Made by a program: the position numbers and the translations under genes. From contig NC_019973.1 of the NCBI RefSeq assembly GCF_000230995.2, positions 3,052,001 to 3,116,000 of the forward strand: 64,000 nucleotides of DNA, read 5' to 3'. Under the pieces are notes generated by a model. The model worked only from the letters and a program-made list of their open reading frames with translations. It ran no database searches and had not been told where the DNA came from. Positions within the stretch are counted from its first letter, which is position 1, and every line of letters starts with the position of its first letter. Positions 8,763 through 17,672 of the stretch are shown here, piece by piece. The DNA is from Mesorhizobium australicum WSM2073. GTDB lineage: Bacteria; Pseudomonadota; Alphaproteobacteria; Rhizobiales; Rhizobiaceae.

Positions 8763-9647
8763 ATGCGTATCTTTTTAACCGGCGCGACCGGTTTCATCGG
8801 TTCGGCCATCGTTCCCGAACTTCTTCAGGCCGGCCATCAGGTCGTCGGCGTCACCCGTTCCGATGCCGGTGCCGAGGCGTTGGCCGCCGCCGGCGCCGAG
8901 GTGTATCGGGGAACCCTCGAGAATCCCCAAGGCCTGCGCGACGGCGCGGCGGAGGCGGAAGCCGTGATCCACACCGCGTTCGACCATGATTTTTCGCGGT
9001 TCGCCGAGAATTGCGAAAAGGACAGCCGTGTCATCGCCGCGCTCGGCCAGGCACTCGCCGGCTCCGACCGGCCGCTGGTGATCACCTCGGGCGTCGGCAT
9101 GGGCAGTCCCGGCCACGGCCAACTGGCCGTCGAGGATGTCTTCAACCCCGATCACCCCAATCCGCGCATCGCCTCGGAACTCGCCGGGAATGCGTTGCTG
9201 GAGGCCGGCATCAACCTGTCGGTGATGCGCCTGCCGCAGGTCCACAACACGCTCAAGCAAGGCCTCATTTCACCGCTCATCGAGATCGCGCGCCAGAAGG
9301 GCATCTCGGCCTATGTCGGCGAGGGCCGCAACCGCTATTCGGCCGGCCATGTCGCGGACGCCGCGCGTCTCTACCGGCTCGCGGTGGAAAAGCGACAGCC
9401 CGGCGCGCGCTATCACGCCGTCGGCGAGGAAGGCGTCGAGGTGCGCGCGATCGCCGAGGCGCTTGGCCGGGGACTGAACCTGCCGGTGGTTTCGATCGCG
9501 CCGGAAAGGGCGGCGGAGCATTTCGGCTGGATGGCGATGTTCGCCCCCATGGACCTGCCGGCGTCCAGCGCGCTGACCCAGGCACGGCTCGGCTGGCGTC
9601 CGACCGGCCCGACGCTGATCGCCGATCTGGACGCGATGCGATACTGA
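8763..9647 (+). CDS. NAD(P)-dependent epimerase/dehydratase (extended SDR)
   Basis: 294 residues with an N-terminal Rossmann motif, FLTGATGFIGSAIVPELL, and the usual pattern of AVIHTAFDHD, VITSGVGMGS and NRYSAGHVADAARLY. It belongs to the atypical extended SDRs that act on small carbonyl substrates. The substrate is unknown. The ribosome binding site aggag is well placed. It is divergent from the XRE/MmyB regulator, which probably controls it. Confidence 0.9.
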   Translation: MRIFLTGATGFIGSAIVPELLQAGHQVVGVTRSDAGAEALAAAGAEVYRGTLENPQGLRDGAAEAEAVIHTAFDHDFSRFAENCEKDSRVIAALGQALAGSDRPLVITSGVGMGSPGHGQLAVEDVFNPDHPNPRIASELAGNALLEAGINLSVMRLPQVHNTLKQGLISPLIEIARQKGISAYVGEGRNRYSAGHVADAARLYRLAVEKRQPGARYHAVGEEGVEVRAIAEALGRGLNLPVVSIAPERAAEHFGWMAMFAPMDLPASSALTQARLGWRPTGPTLIADLDAMRY

Positions 9648-9665
9648 GGCGCGTAAGAGGCGGCC

Positions 9666-10364
9666 TTAGCCCGGGGTGACGGCGTAGCGCAAATGGACGA
9701 GCCCGTGCGCGAGGGCTTTGCAATCCTTGAGCGACAACCGCACCTTGTCGGCAAGGCCGCTTTCACCGAACTCGACAAAGCCCTGGTTTGCCGCCCGCGC
9801 ATCGAGCGCGGGAGCAATGAGAACGCTGAGTTCATCGACCAGCCCCGCCGCCAGGAAGGAGCCGTTGATGCCGGCGCCGCCTTCGAGCAGCAGGCGGCGG
9901 ATGCCGAACTCACGCCCGAGCACGTCCAGCATGGCGGCGAGATCGATGCCGGGCGTTTGCGACACGATATAAGACACGCCGTCAGTGGCGAGCTCGGCCA
10001 GATGGCTGTCGGCCACATCATACCCGAGCAGCACCACGACATGGTCGCCGCCGATATCGGGTTTGGCGAAGTGCAGCTTGCCCGAGGCATCGAGCGCCAC
10101 GGCAAAGCTGCCCGCGTCGCGCCGCGCGAAATGATGCGGCCGATCGACCTTGCCCACATGCTCGGGCGGATGCGCGGCGGCCTTGCTCATCTCGGCCATG
10201 GTGACGCGGCCGACGATCCAGGCGTCACCTTCGAGGTCGTTGTGGATCTTTTCATAGAGGCCCGACCACTCCGCCCGGCTGCCGTCGGGGCTTTCAGTAT
10301 AGCGGCTTGGATGAAGGCTGCCGTCGAGCGAGGCAAGCATGTGGCAGATGATGCGCGGCTTCAT
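9666..10364 (-). CDS. RibD C-terminal-domain reductase (dihydrofolate-reductase-like)
   Basis: 232 residues resembling the reductase domain of RibD. The start has IICHMLASLDGSL (the canonical SLDG motif), later DAWIVGRVTMAEM and RRLLLEGGAGINGSFLAAGLVDELSVLIAPAL, typical of this fold. Stand-alone members are NADPH reductases of uncertain substrate, not necessarily in riboflavin synthesis. The start at 10364 (MKPRII) has GGAG about 10 bases upstream. No deaminase domain is fused. Confidence 0.9.
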   Translation of the reverse strand: MKPRIICHMLASLDGSLHPSRYTESPDGSRAEWSGLYEKIHNDLEGDAWIVGRVTMAEMSKAAAHPPEHVGKVDRPHHFARRDAGSFAVALDASGKLHFAKPDIGGDHVVVLLGYDVADSHLAELATDGVSYIVSQTPGIDLAAMLDVLGREFGIRRLLLEGGAGINGSFLAAGLVDELSVLIAPALDARAANQGFVEFGESGLADKVRLSLKDCKALAHGLVHLRYAVTPG

Positions 10365-10504
10365 ATGGTGTCTCCATTTCGTCGGCCTGGCCGTCCCAAA
10401 GGTAGTGGCGCACCGGGAAAATGGAAGCCGATGCGGTGTGCCTTGAGGCTGCACGCCCCGGCAGGTAAAAAATGACTGGATCTGCGCGACCTAGGGGCCG
10501 GTGC

Positions 10505-11065
10505 ATGACGGACATCATCCTGTTTCACTCGGTTCTTGGCCTTCGCCCGATCGAGCGTCATCTTGCGGAATGCCTTCGCGTCTGCGGCCATGCGGTCGCA
10601 CTGCCAGATCTTTATCAGGGTGCGGCGACGGATGATCTGGATGAAGGTTTCGCGATCAAGGCGCGGATCGGCTGGGGTGCCATCTGCCTGAAGGCGCGAG
10701 AGGCTCTGGCCTCGACGCCGGGGGATGCGGTGCTGGCGGGTATCTCGATGGGAGCCGGCGTGGTGGCGGAATTCTGGGAGTCGCGGCCGCTGGCAGCGGG
10801 TGTTCTGCTGTTGCATGGTTTGGCGACCGTGCCTGCCAACACACGACCCGGCTTGCCCATCCAACTGCATGTCGCGGACACCGATCCACTGTTCCCCGAG
10901 CCCGACGTCACTGCCTGGCAGGAAAGCGCGGAGGCAGCGAGAGCGGATGTGCAGGTTTTCCGCTATCCAAACGCGGGACATTATTTTTCCGACCCGGCAC
11001 TGTCCGATTACAATGCAACGGCGGCCGCGCAGCTCTGGAGCCGCTCCTTGGCGTTCCTGACGTAG
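10505..11065 (+). CDS. Dienelactone-hydrolase-family alpha/beta hydrolase
   Basis: 186 residues. The nucleophile elbow is GISMGAG; Ser replaces the Cys found in true dienelactone hydrolases. The acid and base are probably in VADTDPLFPE and NAGHYFSDPAL. The start at 10505 follows AGGGG with good spacing. Divergent from the RibD-like gene. Substrate unknown. Confidence 0.85.
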   Translation: MTDIILFHSVLGLRPIERHLAECLRVCGHAVALPDLYQGAATDDLDEGFAIKARIGWGAICLKAREALASTPGDAVLAGISMGAGVVAEFWESRPLAAGVLLLHGLATVPANTRPGLPIQLHVADTDPLFPEPDVTAWQESAEAARADVQVFRYPNAGHYFSDPALSDYNATAAAQLWSRSLAFLT

Positions 11066-11328
11066 AAGGCCTTCGGACCGAAGAGTCCAAAATTCAGACA
11101 ATTCCGACAAGTTGCTGTCCTGGCTGTTATATCGATGTTGCACAAATGGTTGACCCTGGGTTAGCATCCTCTTGTTGACGCCGATCGGAGGAATTTAGGC
11201 GGCGGTCAGCTGGAGCGGCATGCGTTCTTGGCGCAAGGAGGATGCTCCAACACTTTAACCGGCGCATGATCCTTCCTGAAACCGGTCCCGGTTTTTAGGG
11301 GCCGTGCGCTTCTGTGGAGGAGGAACCC

Positions 11329-12276
11329 ATGAACAGACGCGAATTCCTGATGACGTCCGTGGCCGCGGGCGCCATGATGCTCGCCGCACGCTCGGCTTTC
11401 GCCGAGGACAAACTCACCATACTGGGCTCGGTGCCCAGTCTCGGCTTTCCGTTCTTCGTGCACATGCTGAACGAGATCAAGGCCGAAGCGCAGGCGCAAG
11501 GCGTCAACCTGACCGAGAGCGACGGCCAGAACTCGGCCACCAAGCAGACCGCCGACATCGAGGCGGCGCTGGTGCAGAAGGTCAACGCCATCGTCATCTC
11601 GCCGCTCGACGTCAACGCGCTGGCGCCAGCCATCGAGGAAGCGGTGAAGGCCGGCGTTCCCGTGGTGACGATCGACCGCCGCGTCGACGGTGTCCAGGGC
11701 ATTCTGGCCCATGTCGGCGCCGACAATGTCAAGGGCGGCGAGGCGGAAGCCCAGGCCGTGGTGGCCGCGTTCCCCAATGGCGCCAAGCTGTTCCACCTGC
11801 AAGGCCAGCCGGGCGCGGGTCCCGCGATCGACCGCAACAAGGGCGTGCACAATGTGCTCGATCCGCTGAAGGACAAGTACCAGATCGTCTACGAGCAGAC
11901 CGCCAACTTCGCCCGCGCCGAGGCGCTGACGGTGACGGAAGCCGGCCTTGCCGCCAACGGCAAGCCGGACGCCATCATCTGCGCCAATGACGACATGGCG
12001 CTGGGCGCGCTCGAAGCGTGTGCCGCGCGCAATTTCAGCGACGTCAAGATCTACGGCTTCGACGCGCTGCCGGAAGCGCTGGTGGCAGTGCGCGACGGCA
12101 AGCTCGCCGGCACGGTCGAACAGTTCCCAGGCAAGCAGTCGCGCACCGCCGTGCAGATCGCGGTCGCCTACGCCAAGGACAAGACCGAGCCGAAGGAGAA
12201 GCTGGTGCTGCTGACGCCGATCGTCATCGGCAAGGACAATCTCGATAAGGCGGAGAGGTTGAGCGAGACGAAGTAG
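11329..12276 (+). CDS. Sugar ABC transporter periplasmic binding protein
   Basis: 315 residues, ribose/galactose-type binding protein (type I periplasmic fold). It begins with a twin-arginine-like signal (MNRREFLMTSVAAGAMMLAA, cleaved near SAFA). Family motifs include GFPFFVHMLNEIKAEA, DGQNSATKQ, AIVISPLDVNALAPAIEEA, PVVTIDRRV and AIICANDDMALGALEA. The start has GGAGGA five bases before it. First gene of a three-gene importer operon with the ATPase and permease downstream; the sugar cannot be told. Confidence 0.94.
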   Translation: MNRREFLMTSVAAGAMMLAARSAFAEDKLTILGSVPSLGFPFFVHMLNEIKAEAQAQGVNLTESDGQNSATKQTADIEAALVQKVNAIVISPLDVNALAPAIEEAVKAGVPVVTIDRRVDGVQGILAHVGADNVKGGEAEAQAVVAAFPNGAKLFHLQGQPGAGPAIDRNKGVHNVLDPLKDKYQIVYEQTANFARAEALTVTEAGLAANGKPDAIICANDDMALGALEACAARNFSDVKIYGFDALPEALVAVRDGKLAGTVEQFPGKQSRTAVQIAVAYAKDKTEPKEKLVLLTPIVIGKDNLDKAERLSETK

Positions 12277-12318
12277 GGGCGGGTGGACATCGGCCGATTG
12301 GCGAGGCGGGCAGGACAG

Positions 12319-12352
12319 CACCCCCCTCTGTCCTGCCGGACAGAGGGGGGTG
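12319..12352 (+). terminator. Strong intercistronic hairpin
   Basis: A perfect 15-bp stem (12319-12333 with 12338-12352) and a 4-nt loop lies between the binding-protein and ATPase genes, 43 bp after the first stop. There is no U-run, so it is more likely an mRNA 3'-end stabiliser or partial attenuator that raises binding-protein levels. The sequence (ccccctctgtcctgccgga) also resembles a common rhizobial intergenic palindrome; that comparison is from memory. Confidence 0.6.
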
Positions 12353-12388
12353 TTCAAGCGCAGCCTGAACCGCATCAAGGAGCCACCC

Positions 12389-13975
12389 TTGTCTCCGTCT
12401 GAAGCCGCATCGCCGATCCTGCTTGCCGTCGAGGGCGTCACCAAGCATTTTGCCGGGGTGACCGCGCTGAGCGATGTCTCGCTCGATGTCCGCGCCGGCG
12501 AAATCCTCGGCCTGCTTGGCGAAAACGGCGCGGGAAAATCGACGCTTCTGAAAATCCTGTCGGGCGTCATGCCACCGTCCGGCGGCCGCATCACCTTCGA
12601 CGGCGCCGACTACCAGCCGGCGAGCCCGCAGGAGGCCAAGCGGCTGGGCATCGTCACAATCTACCAGGAACTCAGCCTGATCCCGACGCTGACCGTGGCG
12701 GAGAACATTTTCATCGGCCGCGCGCCGATCGGCCGGCTCGGGCTGGTGAGCTGGCGCAAGATGGAACAGGATTCCCGCGCCATCATTGCCCGTGTAGGCC
12801 TTACCATCGATCCGATGACGCCGGTGTCGGCACTGTCGGTGGCCGAGCAGCAGCTGGTCGAGATCGCCCGTGCGTTGTCCTTGAAAAGCCGGCTGATCAT
12901 CATGGACGAGCCGACCTCGGCGCTGACCGAGACGGAGGTGCAGAGGCTGCTGTCGATCATGGACCGGCTGCGCAAGGACCATGTCGCGATCATGTTCGTC
13001 ACCCACCGGCTGGAAGAGGCATCCGCCATCTGCGACCGCATGACGGTGCTGCGCGACGGCAGGCTGGCGGGACATCTCAAGCGTCAGGGTGGGCCGGTCA
13101 AATTGCCCGCCATCATCGAAAAGATGGTCGGCCGCGCCGCTTCCGAACTTTACGCCCGTCCGGCGCAACGCGCGGCGGCCGGCGATGTGGTGCTGTCGGT
13201 TCGGGGCTTGCGCACCGTGCGCGATCCCGAAGCGCCGCACGCCATCGTGCTCGACGGTGTCGATATCGACCTCAAGGCGGGCGAGATCCTCGGCGTTGCC
13301 GGCCTCGTCGGCTCTGGCCGCACGGAGCTGGCGCGCGCCATTTTCGGCGCCGACCGCATCGCGGCGGGAACGATCACGCTCGACGGCAAGCAGATCGCGC
13401 CCGCATCGCCGGCCGACGCCATCGCGCTCGGCATTGGGCTCGTGCCGGAAGACCGCAAGCACCAGGCGATCTTCGCGGCACTTGGTATCCTGCCGAATTT
13501 CTCCGTCGCCTCCCTCGGGCGCTTCAGCAACGGCTTCGGCTTCATGGCCGAGGGGCGCGAGCGCGACGCGCTGTCGGGGTTCAGGAAGATGCTGTCGATC
13601 CGCATGGCTTCGGCCGAGCAGGCGATCGAGGGCCTGTCGGGCGGCAACCAGCAGAAGGTGATCCTGGCGCGCTGGCTGGCGCGGGACCCGAAAGTGCTGA
13701 TCGTCGACGAGCCGACGCGCGGCGTCGATGTCGGCGCCAAGGCCGAGGTGCATCAGATCCTGGTGCAGCTGGCGGCGCGCGGCATCGCGGTGATGATGAT
13801 CTCGTCCGAGCTGCCCGAGGTGCTGGCGGTGTCGGACCGCATCGTCACCATGCGCAAGGGGCGCATCACCGGCGAAATGCCGGGCGTCGAGGCAAACGAG
13901 GAAAGATTGATGGAACTGATGGCGCTCGACAGGCAGGATGCGGCGGCACAGGACGCGGAGGGGCAGGCACGATGA
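12389..13975 (+). CDS. Sugar ABC transporter ATP-binding protein (RbsA/MglA type)
   Basis: About 528 residues with two ATPase cassettes. Cassette 1 has Walker A GENGAGKSTLLK, signature LSVAEQQLVEIARA and Walker B LIIMDEPTSAL. Cassette 2 has the degenerate Walker A GLVGSGRTEL usual for this family, signature LSGGNQQKV and VLIVDEPTRGVDVG. I prefer the TTG start at 12389, which follows AAGGAG; the GTG at 12350 would lie inside the hairpin stem at 12319-12352 and has no ribosome binding site. Its end overlaps the permease start by 4 bp (ATGA), so translation is coupled. Confidence 0.93.
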   Translation: MSPSEAASPILLAVEGVTKHFAGVTALSDVSLDVRAGEILGLLGENGAGKSTLLKILSGVMPPSGGRITFDGADYQPASPQEAKRLGIVTIYQELSLIPTLTVAENIFIGRAPIGRLGLVSWRKMEQDSRAIIARVGLTIDPMTPVSALSVAEQQLVEIARALSLKSRLIIMDEPTSALTETEVQRLLSIMDRLRKDHVAIMFVTHRLEEASAICDRMTVLRDGRLAGHLKRQGGPVKLPAIIEKMVGRAASELYARPAQRAAAGDVVLSVRGLRTVRDPEAPHAIVLDGVDIDLKAGEILGVAGLVGSGRTELARAIFGADRIAAGTITLDGKQIAPASPADAIALGIGLVPEDRKHQAIFAALGILPNFSVASLGRFSNGFGFMAEGRERDALSGFRKMLSIRMASAEQAIEGLSGGNQQKVILARWLARDPKVLIVDEPTRGVDVGAKAEVHQILVQLAARGIAVMMISSELPEVLAVSDRIVTMRKGRITGEMPGVEANEERLMELMALDRQDAAAQDAEGQAR

Positions 13976-14988
13976 GCATCGCCGAGGAACAGAGCCAGCG
14001 CGGCGGCGTGACGATCGCGCGGCTTTTGATGAGCTTTGGGCCGCTGCTGTTCCTGGCGGCGCTGGTCATCGTCTTCACCGTGCTGAAGCCGAGCTTCATC
14101 GATCCGATCAACCTGTTCAACATCACCAGGCAGATCTCGATTACCGGGCTGATCGCGCTCGGCATGACCTTCGTCATCCTCACCGCCGGCATCGATCTTT
14201 CGGTCGGCTCGCTGCTCGCCTTCTGTGGCATGGTCGCGGCCGTGGTCGCCAAGGGCGGCACCGCCAACACGCTGTCTCTGTCGACGTCAGGCACGCAAGG
14301 TTTTGGCTGGTTCGCCGCCCTGCTGGCCGCTGTGGTGGTCGGTGCGCTCGCCGGCGGCGTGCAGGGGTTCGCCATCACAAGACTGAAAGTGCCGCCCTTC
14401 GTCGTCACGCTGGGTGGGCTGACGGTATTCCGCGGGCTGACGCTGACCATTTCCAATGGTGGCCCGATCTCCGGCTTCGACGCCTCGATGCGCTGGTTCG
14501 GCACGGGACTGATCGGTCCGGTGCCGGTGCCGGCGATCATCTTCGCCATCGCCGCCATCCTGTGCCATATCGTGCTGCGCTACACCCGCTATGGCCGCGC
14601 CGTCTATGCCGTCGGCGGCAATGCCGAGGCCGCGCGGCTGTCCGGCCTGCGGGTCGACCGTATCCTGGTCTCGGTCTATGTCATCGTCGGCTTCTTCGCC
14701 GGGCTCGCCGCCTTCGTGCTGTCGGCCAGGCTGAATTCTTCCGAAGCGGTCGCCGGCATCGGCTACGAATTGACGGTGATCTCCGCTGTCGTCATCGGCG
14801 GCACCTCGCTGTTCGGCGGCATCGGCTCGGTCGGCGGCACGGTGGTGGGGGCTGCCCTGATCGGGGTGCTGCAGAACGGCCTGCAGTTCAACAACGTCTC
14901 GTCCTACACGCAAAGCATCGTCATCGGGCTGATCCTGATCCTGGCGGTGGCGTTCGACCGCTGGCTGAAGTCGCGGGTGAGGCGATAG
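13972..14988 (+). CDS. Sugar ABC transporter permease (RbsC type)
   Basis: 338 residues with about 8-10 transmembrane segments. Characteristic motifs are GMTFVILTAGIDLSVGSLLA, PPFVVTLGGLTVFRGLTL, YAVGGNAEAARLSG and the late Gly-rich VIGGTSLFGGIGSVGGTVVGA. It forms the membrane channel with the ATPase upstream, with which it overlaps by 4 bp. Last gene of the operon. Confidence 0.94.
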   Translation: MSIAEEQSQRGGVTIARLLMSFGPLLFLAALVIVFTVLKPSFIDPINLFNITRQISITGLIALGMTFVILTAGIDLSVGSLLAFCGMVAAVVAKGGTANTLSLSTSGTQGFGWFAALLAAVVVGALAGGVQGFAITRLKVPPFVVTLGGLTVFRGLTLTISNGGPISGFDASMRWFGTGLIGPVPVPAIIFAIAAILCHIVLRYTRYGRAVYAVGGNAEAARLSGLRVDRILVSVYVIVGFFAGLAAFVLSARLNSSEAVAGIGYELTVISAVVIGGTSLFGGIGSVGGTVVGAALIGVLQNGLQFNNVSSYTQSIVIGLILILAVAFDRWLKSRVRR

Positions 14989-15100
14989 CAGCGAGAGGTT
15001 GTGCGCTCACCCTAGCCATTTGCCAGGAAGCTGCCCCATTTCTTGCAAAACATCCGCGCCTTGCTAGAAAGCTTCGCGCGGGGCAGCGTGAAAGAATCTC

Positions 15101-16438
15101 ATGGTTGCCGACATCATCGGGCCGATCAGCTTGAGTTTTTCGCTGCTGCGGCGCTTCTGGCCGCAGCTCGTGGCGCTGGTGCTGGCCGGGGTGCTGGCCG
15201 GCGATCTCCTGCTGCAGCTGGCTGCCAGGGTGGCGCTCGCCAACCATTTCGCCGGGCTTGCCATGCTGACGCTGGTGGCGCTGGCGCAGCTGGTGGTGAC
15301 GGTTGCGATGTTCCATGTGCTGCGGCCGGGCCTGCCCAATGTGCTGGCCGCGCAGCGCGGCGCGGACAAGGCCGCGGCCTCCGAGAGCGAAGTCGCTGGC
15401 AAGGAGGCGAGAGGTACTGACCGGCGCGGCTCGCGGCTGGTGCGCATGATCACCATCGCGCTGCTGCCGTTCTTTGCCTATTACGCCGCCTGGGGGTTCC
15501 TCGGCGATATCGTGCGCCAATATTCGCGCGCCTCGCTCGAACAGGCCGATTTCGGCCAGAGCGGCAATGTGCTCGACGTGCTCGATTCGCGCTGGCTGCT
15601 GATTTCGGTCGCCGTGTCATGGCTGATCCGCCGGTTGGCCAAGTTCATGCAGACGAAGACGAGAGCAACGTCGTTCTGGCAGATCGTGGTGGTGATCTGC
15701 GAGACCAACTGGATCTTCGTCGGTCTCTACGTCATCAGCCGCTGGAAAGACAGCGCGCTGCACTGGCTGATGAGCCGCAATCTCTGGTCTGTGCTGCAGG
15801 CGTCCATCGACGGGCTGGCGAGCCCGGTGACGGCGACGAGCGCCGCATCTGTAACGGCGACGAGCGCGGCATCTGTGGTGCCGGTCGAGATCACCTCGAT
15901 CACGCCCTCGACGGTAGCGGTCAATCTGTTTTTCTACATGCTTTTGCCGCTGATCTGGCTGGTGATGGCGGCGCTGATCTATGGCTATGACGTGCGCGAC
16001 GACGCGGCGTTGATGCGGGTCGACAGCCGCGTCGAGCGGTTCGGCCGGCGCTATGCCGGACTGCCGAAATTCCTGCGCGATTTCGTCGAGCATTTCATCG
16101 CCGGCTACCGTTCGCGCTACCTGCCGATCGCCAATGGCGTGCGGCTGACGGTGAGTTCCAGCCTGGTGCTTTTGTGCACGCTGATCGTCGGCTACCGCCT
16201 GCTCGACTGGGGCGCGGCCTGGCTGTGGCTTGGCGCGACGCGGCTGATTGGCCCGCACGAGCTCGATGTCTGCCAGATTTTCTCCCATGGACTGACGCTG
16301 CTGTTCGGCAGCCCGTTCCAGGATTCCTCCACCGGCATTTTGATCGAGCCGATCAGGATATGTTTTCTCGCCGCCGTGCTGGAGACGGCGTTCTCGCTGC
16401 CCAAGCGGGTGACCGGGACTGTCGAAGCGCGGAAGTAG
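15101..16438 (+). CDS. Polytopic membrane protein of unknown function
   Basis: 445 residues with about 7-8 hydrophobic segments spread over the length (for example RFWPQLVALVLAGVLAGDLL and LFFYMLLPLIWLVMAALIYG). Residues about 246-261 contain an exact tandem octad, TATSAASV twice, encoded by near-identical 24-bp units, suggesting a recent duplication in a periplasmic loop. It precedes, in convergent orientation, a three-gene operon of small membrane-anchored proteins; I infer but cannot show that they work together. Confidence 0.8.
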   Translation: MVADIIGPISLSFSLLRRFWPQLVALVLAGVLAGDLLLQLAARVALANHFAGLAMLTLVALAQLVVTVAMFHVLRPGLPNVLAAQRGADKAAASESEVAGKEARGTDRRGSRLVRMITIALLPFFAYYAAWGFLGDIVRQYSRASLEQADFGQSGNVLDVLDSRWLLISVAVSWLIRRLAKFMQTKTRATSFWQIVVVICETNWIFVGLYVISRWKDSALHWLMSRNLWSVLQASIDGLASPVTATSAASVTATSAASVVPVEITSITPSTVAVNLFFYMLLPLIWLVMAALIYGYDVRDDAALMRVDSRVERFGRRYAGLPKFLRDFVEHFIAGYRSRYLPIANGVRLTVSSSLVLLCTLIVGYRLLDWGAAWLWLGATRLIGPHELDVCQIFSHGLTLLFGSPFQDSSTGILIEPIRICFLAAVLETAFSLPKRVTGTVEARK

Positions 16439-16483
16439 AGGATTTGTTGGCGCCGGCCTTGCAGAGCCGAGCCTGGGGCGCTG

Positions 16484-17056
16484 TCACTTCGGCGGCCGCT
16501 GGAAACGCAGATACCACGGCCGTTCGCTGCCCAGCCCGACGGCGGGGCGAATGGTTTTCACCGCGTCCTCGGGCACGATGAAGGTGTCGCCGACGGTGAT
16601 GACATCGCCTTTTTTGGCGCCGGAGAAGATGGCCGAAGCGCAATTCATCACGCCGTCGGGCAGGCTGACGCCGCTGATGAAATCGGGCAGCCATCGGCGC
16701 CCGGCGGCGTCGGTCAGCATCAGCTTGCAGCCCAGCCATTGTTTCTGCAGGTCTGGGTCGCCAATGGTCACGGTGAAGGTAGCGATGACGGCGAAGGCGT
16801 GGTTGGGCAGGCGGCCGGCCTTGCCGCCGCGCAAATCGGCCAGTTTCCAGCCGCTGCCGCCGAACGGCACGGATTGGCCGAACTCGACATCCCTGGCGAT
16901 AAGGTCCTCGCCATGCAGCCATTCGCGGACGCTGTCATGGCTGGTCTCGGCCAGTGTCAGCGGCAGCAGGATGGCGAGCGCCATCAAGCCGCGCCGGCGC
17001 CATCGTCGCTCGGATTGCCGGTCCACGGTCGGGGTGTCTGTCGAAACGGCGCTCAT
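16484..17056 (-). CDS. Membrane-anchored protein, third gene of a coupled operon
   Basis: 190 residues: a basic cytoplasmic N-terminus (SERRWRRRG), one transmembrane anchor (about 25-37), then a periplasmic domain with FAVIATFTVTIGDPDLQKQWLG and DVITVGDTFIVPEDAV that looks like a beta-sandwich. Its ATG overlaps by 4 bp the stop of the frameshifted upstream gene read in its downstream frame, which shows the original operon structure. Function unknown. Confidence 0.8.
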   Translation of the reverse strand: MSAVSTDTPTVDRQSERRWRRRGLMALAILLPLTLAETSHDSVREWLHGEDLIARDVEFGQSVPFGGSGWKLADLRGGKAGRLPNHAFAVIATFTVTIGDPDLQKQWLGCKLMLTDAAGRRWLPDFISGVSLPDGVMNCASAIFSGAKKGDVITVGDTFIVPEDAVKTIRPAVGLGSERPWYLRFQRPPK

Positions 17057-17672
17057 GTCTTGCCCTGCGGTGTCTTGTCCTGCGGTGTCAGGCCCGGCGC
17101 CCCGTCGAGGTCGAATTCCGGCAGGATGTCGGCCGGCTGGCCGTCAGCGCGGGTCGGCAGCGCGTCGAGGCTGATGCGGGCCTGCGCGTCGAGCGGGCCG
17201 AACTGGCGCGCCGATATCAGCAGCCTGCGCCGCGGATCTGGTCTGGTGGTACCTCGAAAACGAACAGGCTACGCTTGTCCAGGCCCGGATCGACGCCGTG
17301 CGGCGGCATGTCGGGGCGGTAGCCCAGCCGCTCCGTCTGGTGATAACGCAGCCCGGTCGGGCCTTGCCAGAAGCCGTCGGCGACCGCGGTGGAGGTGCTG
17401 GTCGCGGTGAGGTTTGTTGTTACCACCGCCCATAGGCCGCTGGTCGTCAAAAGCTTCTCCTGGCCGAACTGATTGGTCTTGAGCTGGCGCGCGAAGATCA
17501 CCTTGTCCAAGCTGACAGCGAAGCTGCGCGCGCGCACCGTGTCATGCATCGAACCATTGATGGGGATAGGTGCGGTGAGGTCGGCATAGTGCGGCTTCGT
17601 CATCTGCATGCCGTAGCTCAGCACCACGGTGGCGCAAAGGATCGCGAGATTGCCAAGCACGCGTATCCTCAT
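17053..17672 (-). pseudogene. Membrane-anchored protein gene, frameshifted near its 3' end
   Basis: From 17672 the frame encodes a signal/anchor (MRIRVLGNLAILCATVVLSY), then a periplasmic domain, and stops at 17217 after ...FEVPPDQIRGAGC (151 residues). In the next frame the coding pattern resumes at once: LLISARQFGPLDAQARISLD, later ILPEFDLDGAPG, ending in a TGA at 17053-17055 that overlaps the next gene's ATG by 4 bp. The start of this gene likewise overlaps the gene before it by 4 bp. The ATGA coupling on both sides shows the intact gene ran to 17053, giving about 206 residues. The break lies around 17220-17240. It is either a true mutation or a sequencing error. Confidence 0.8.
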
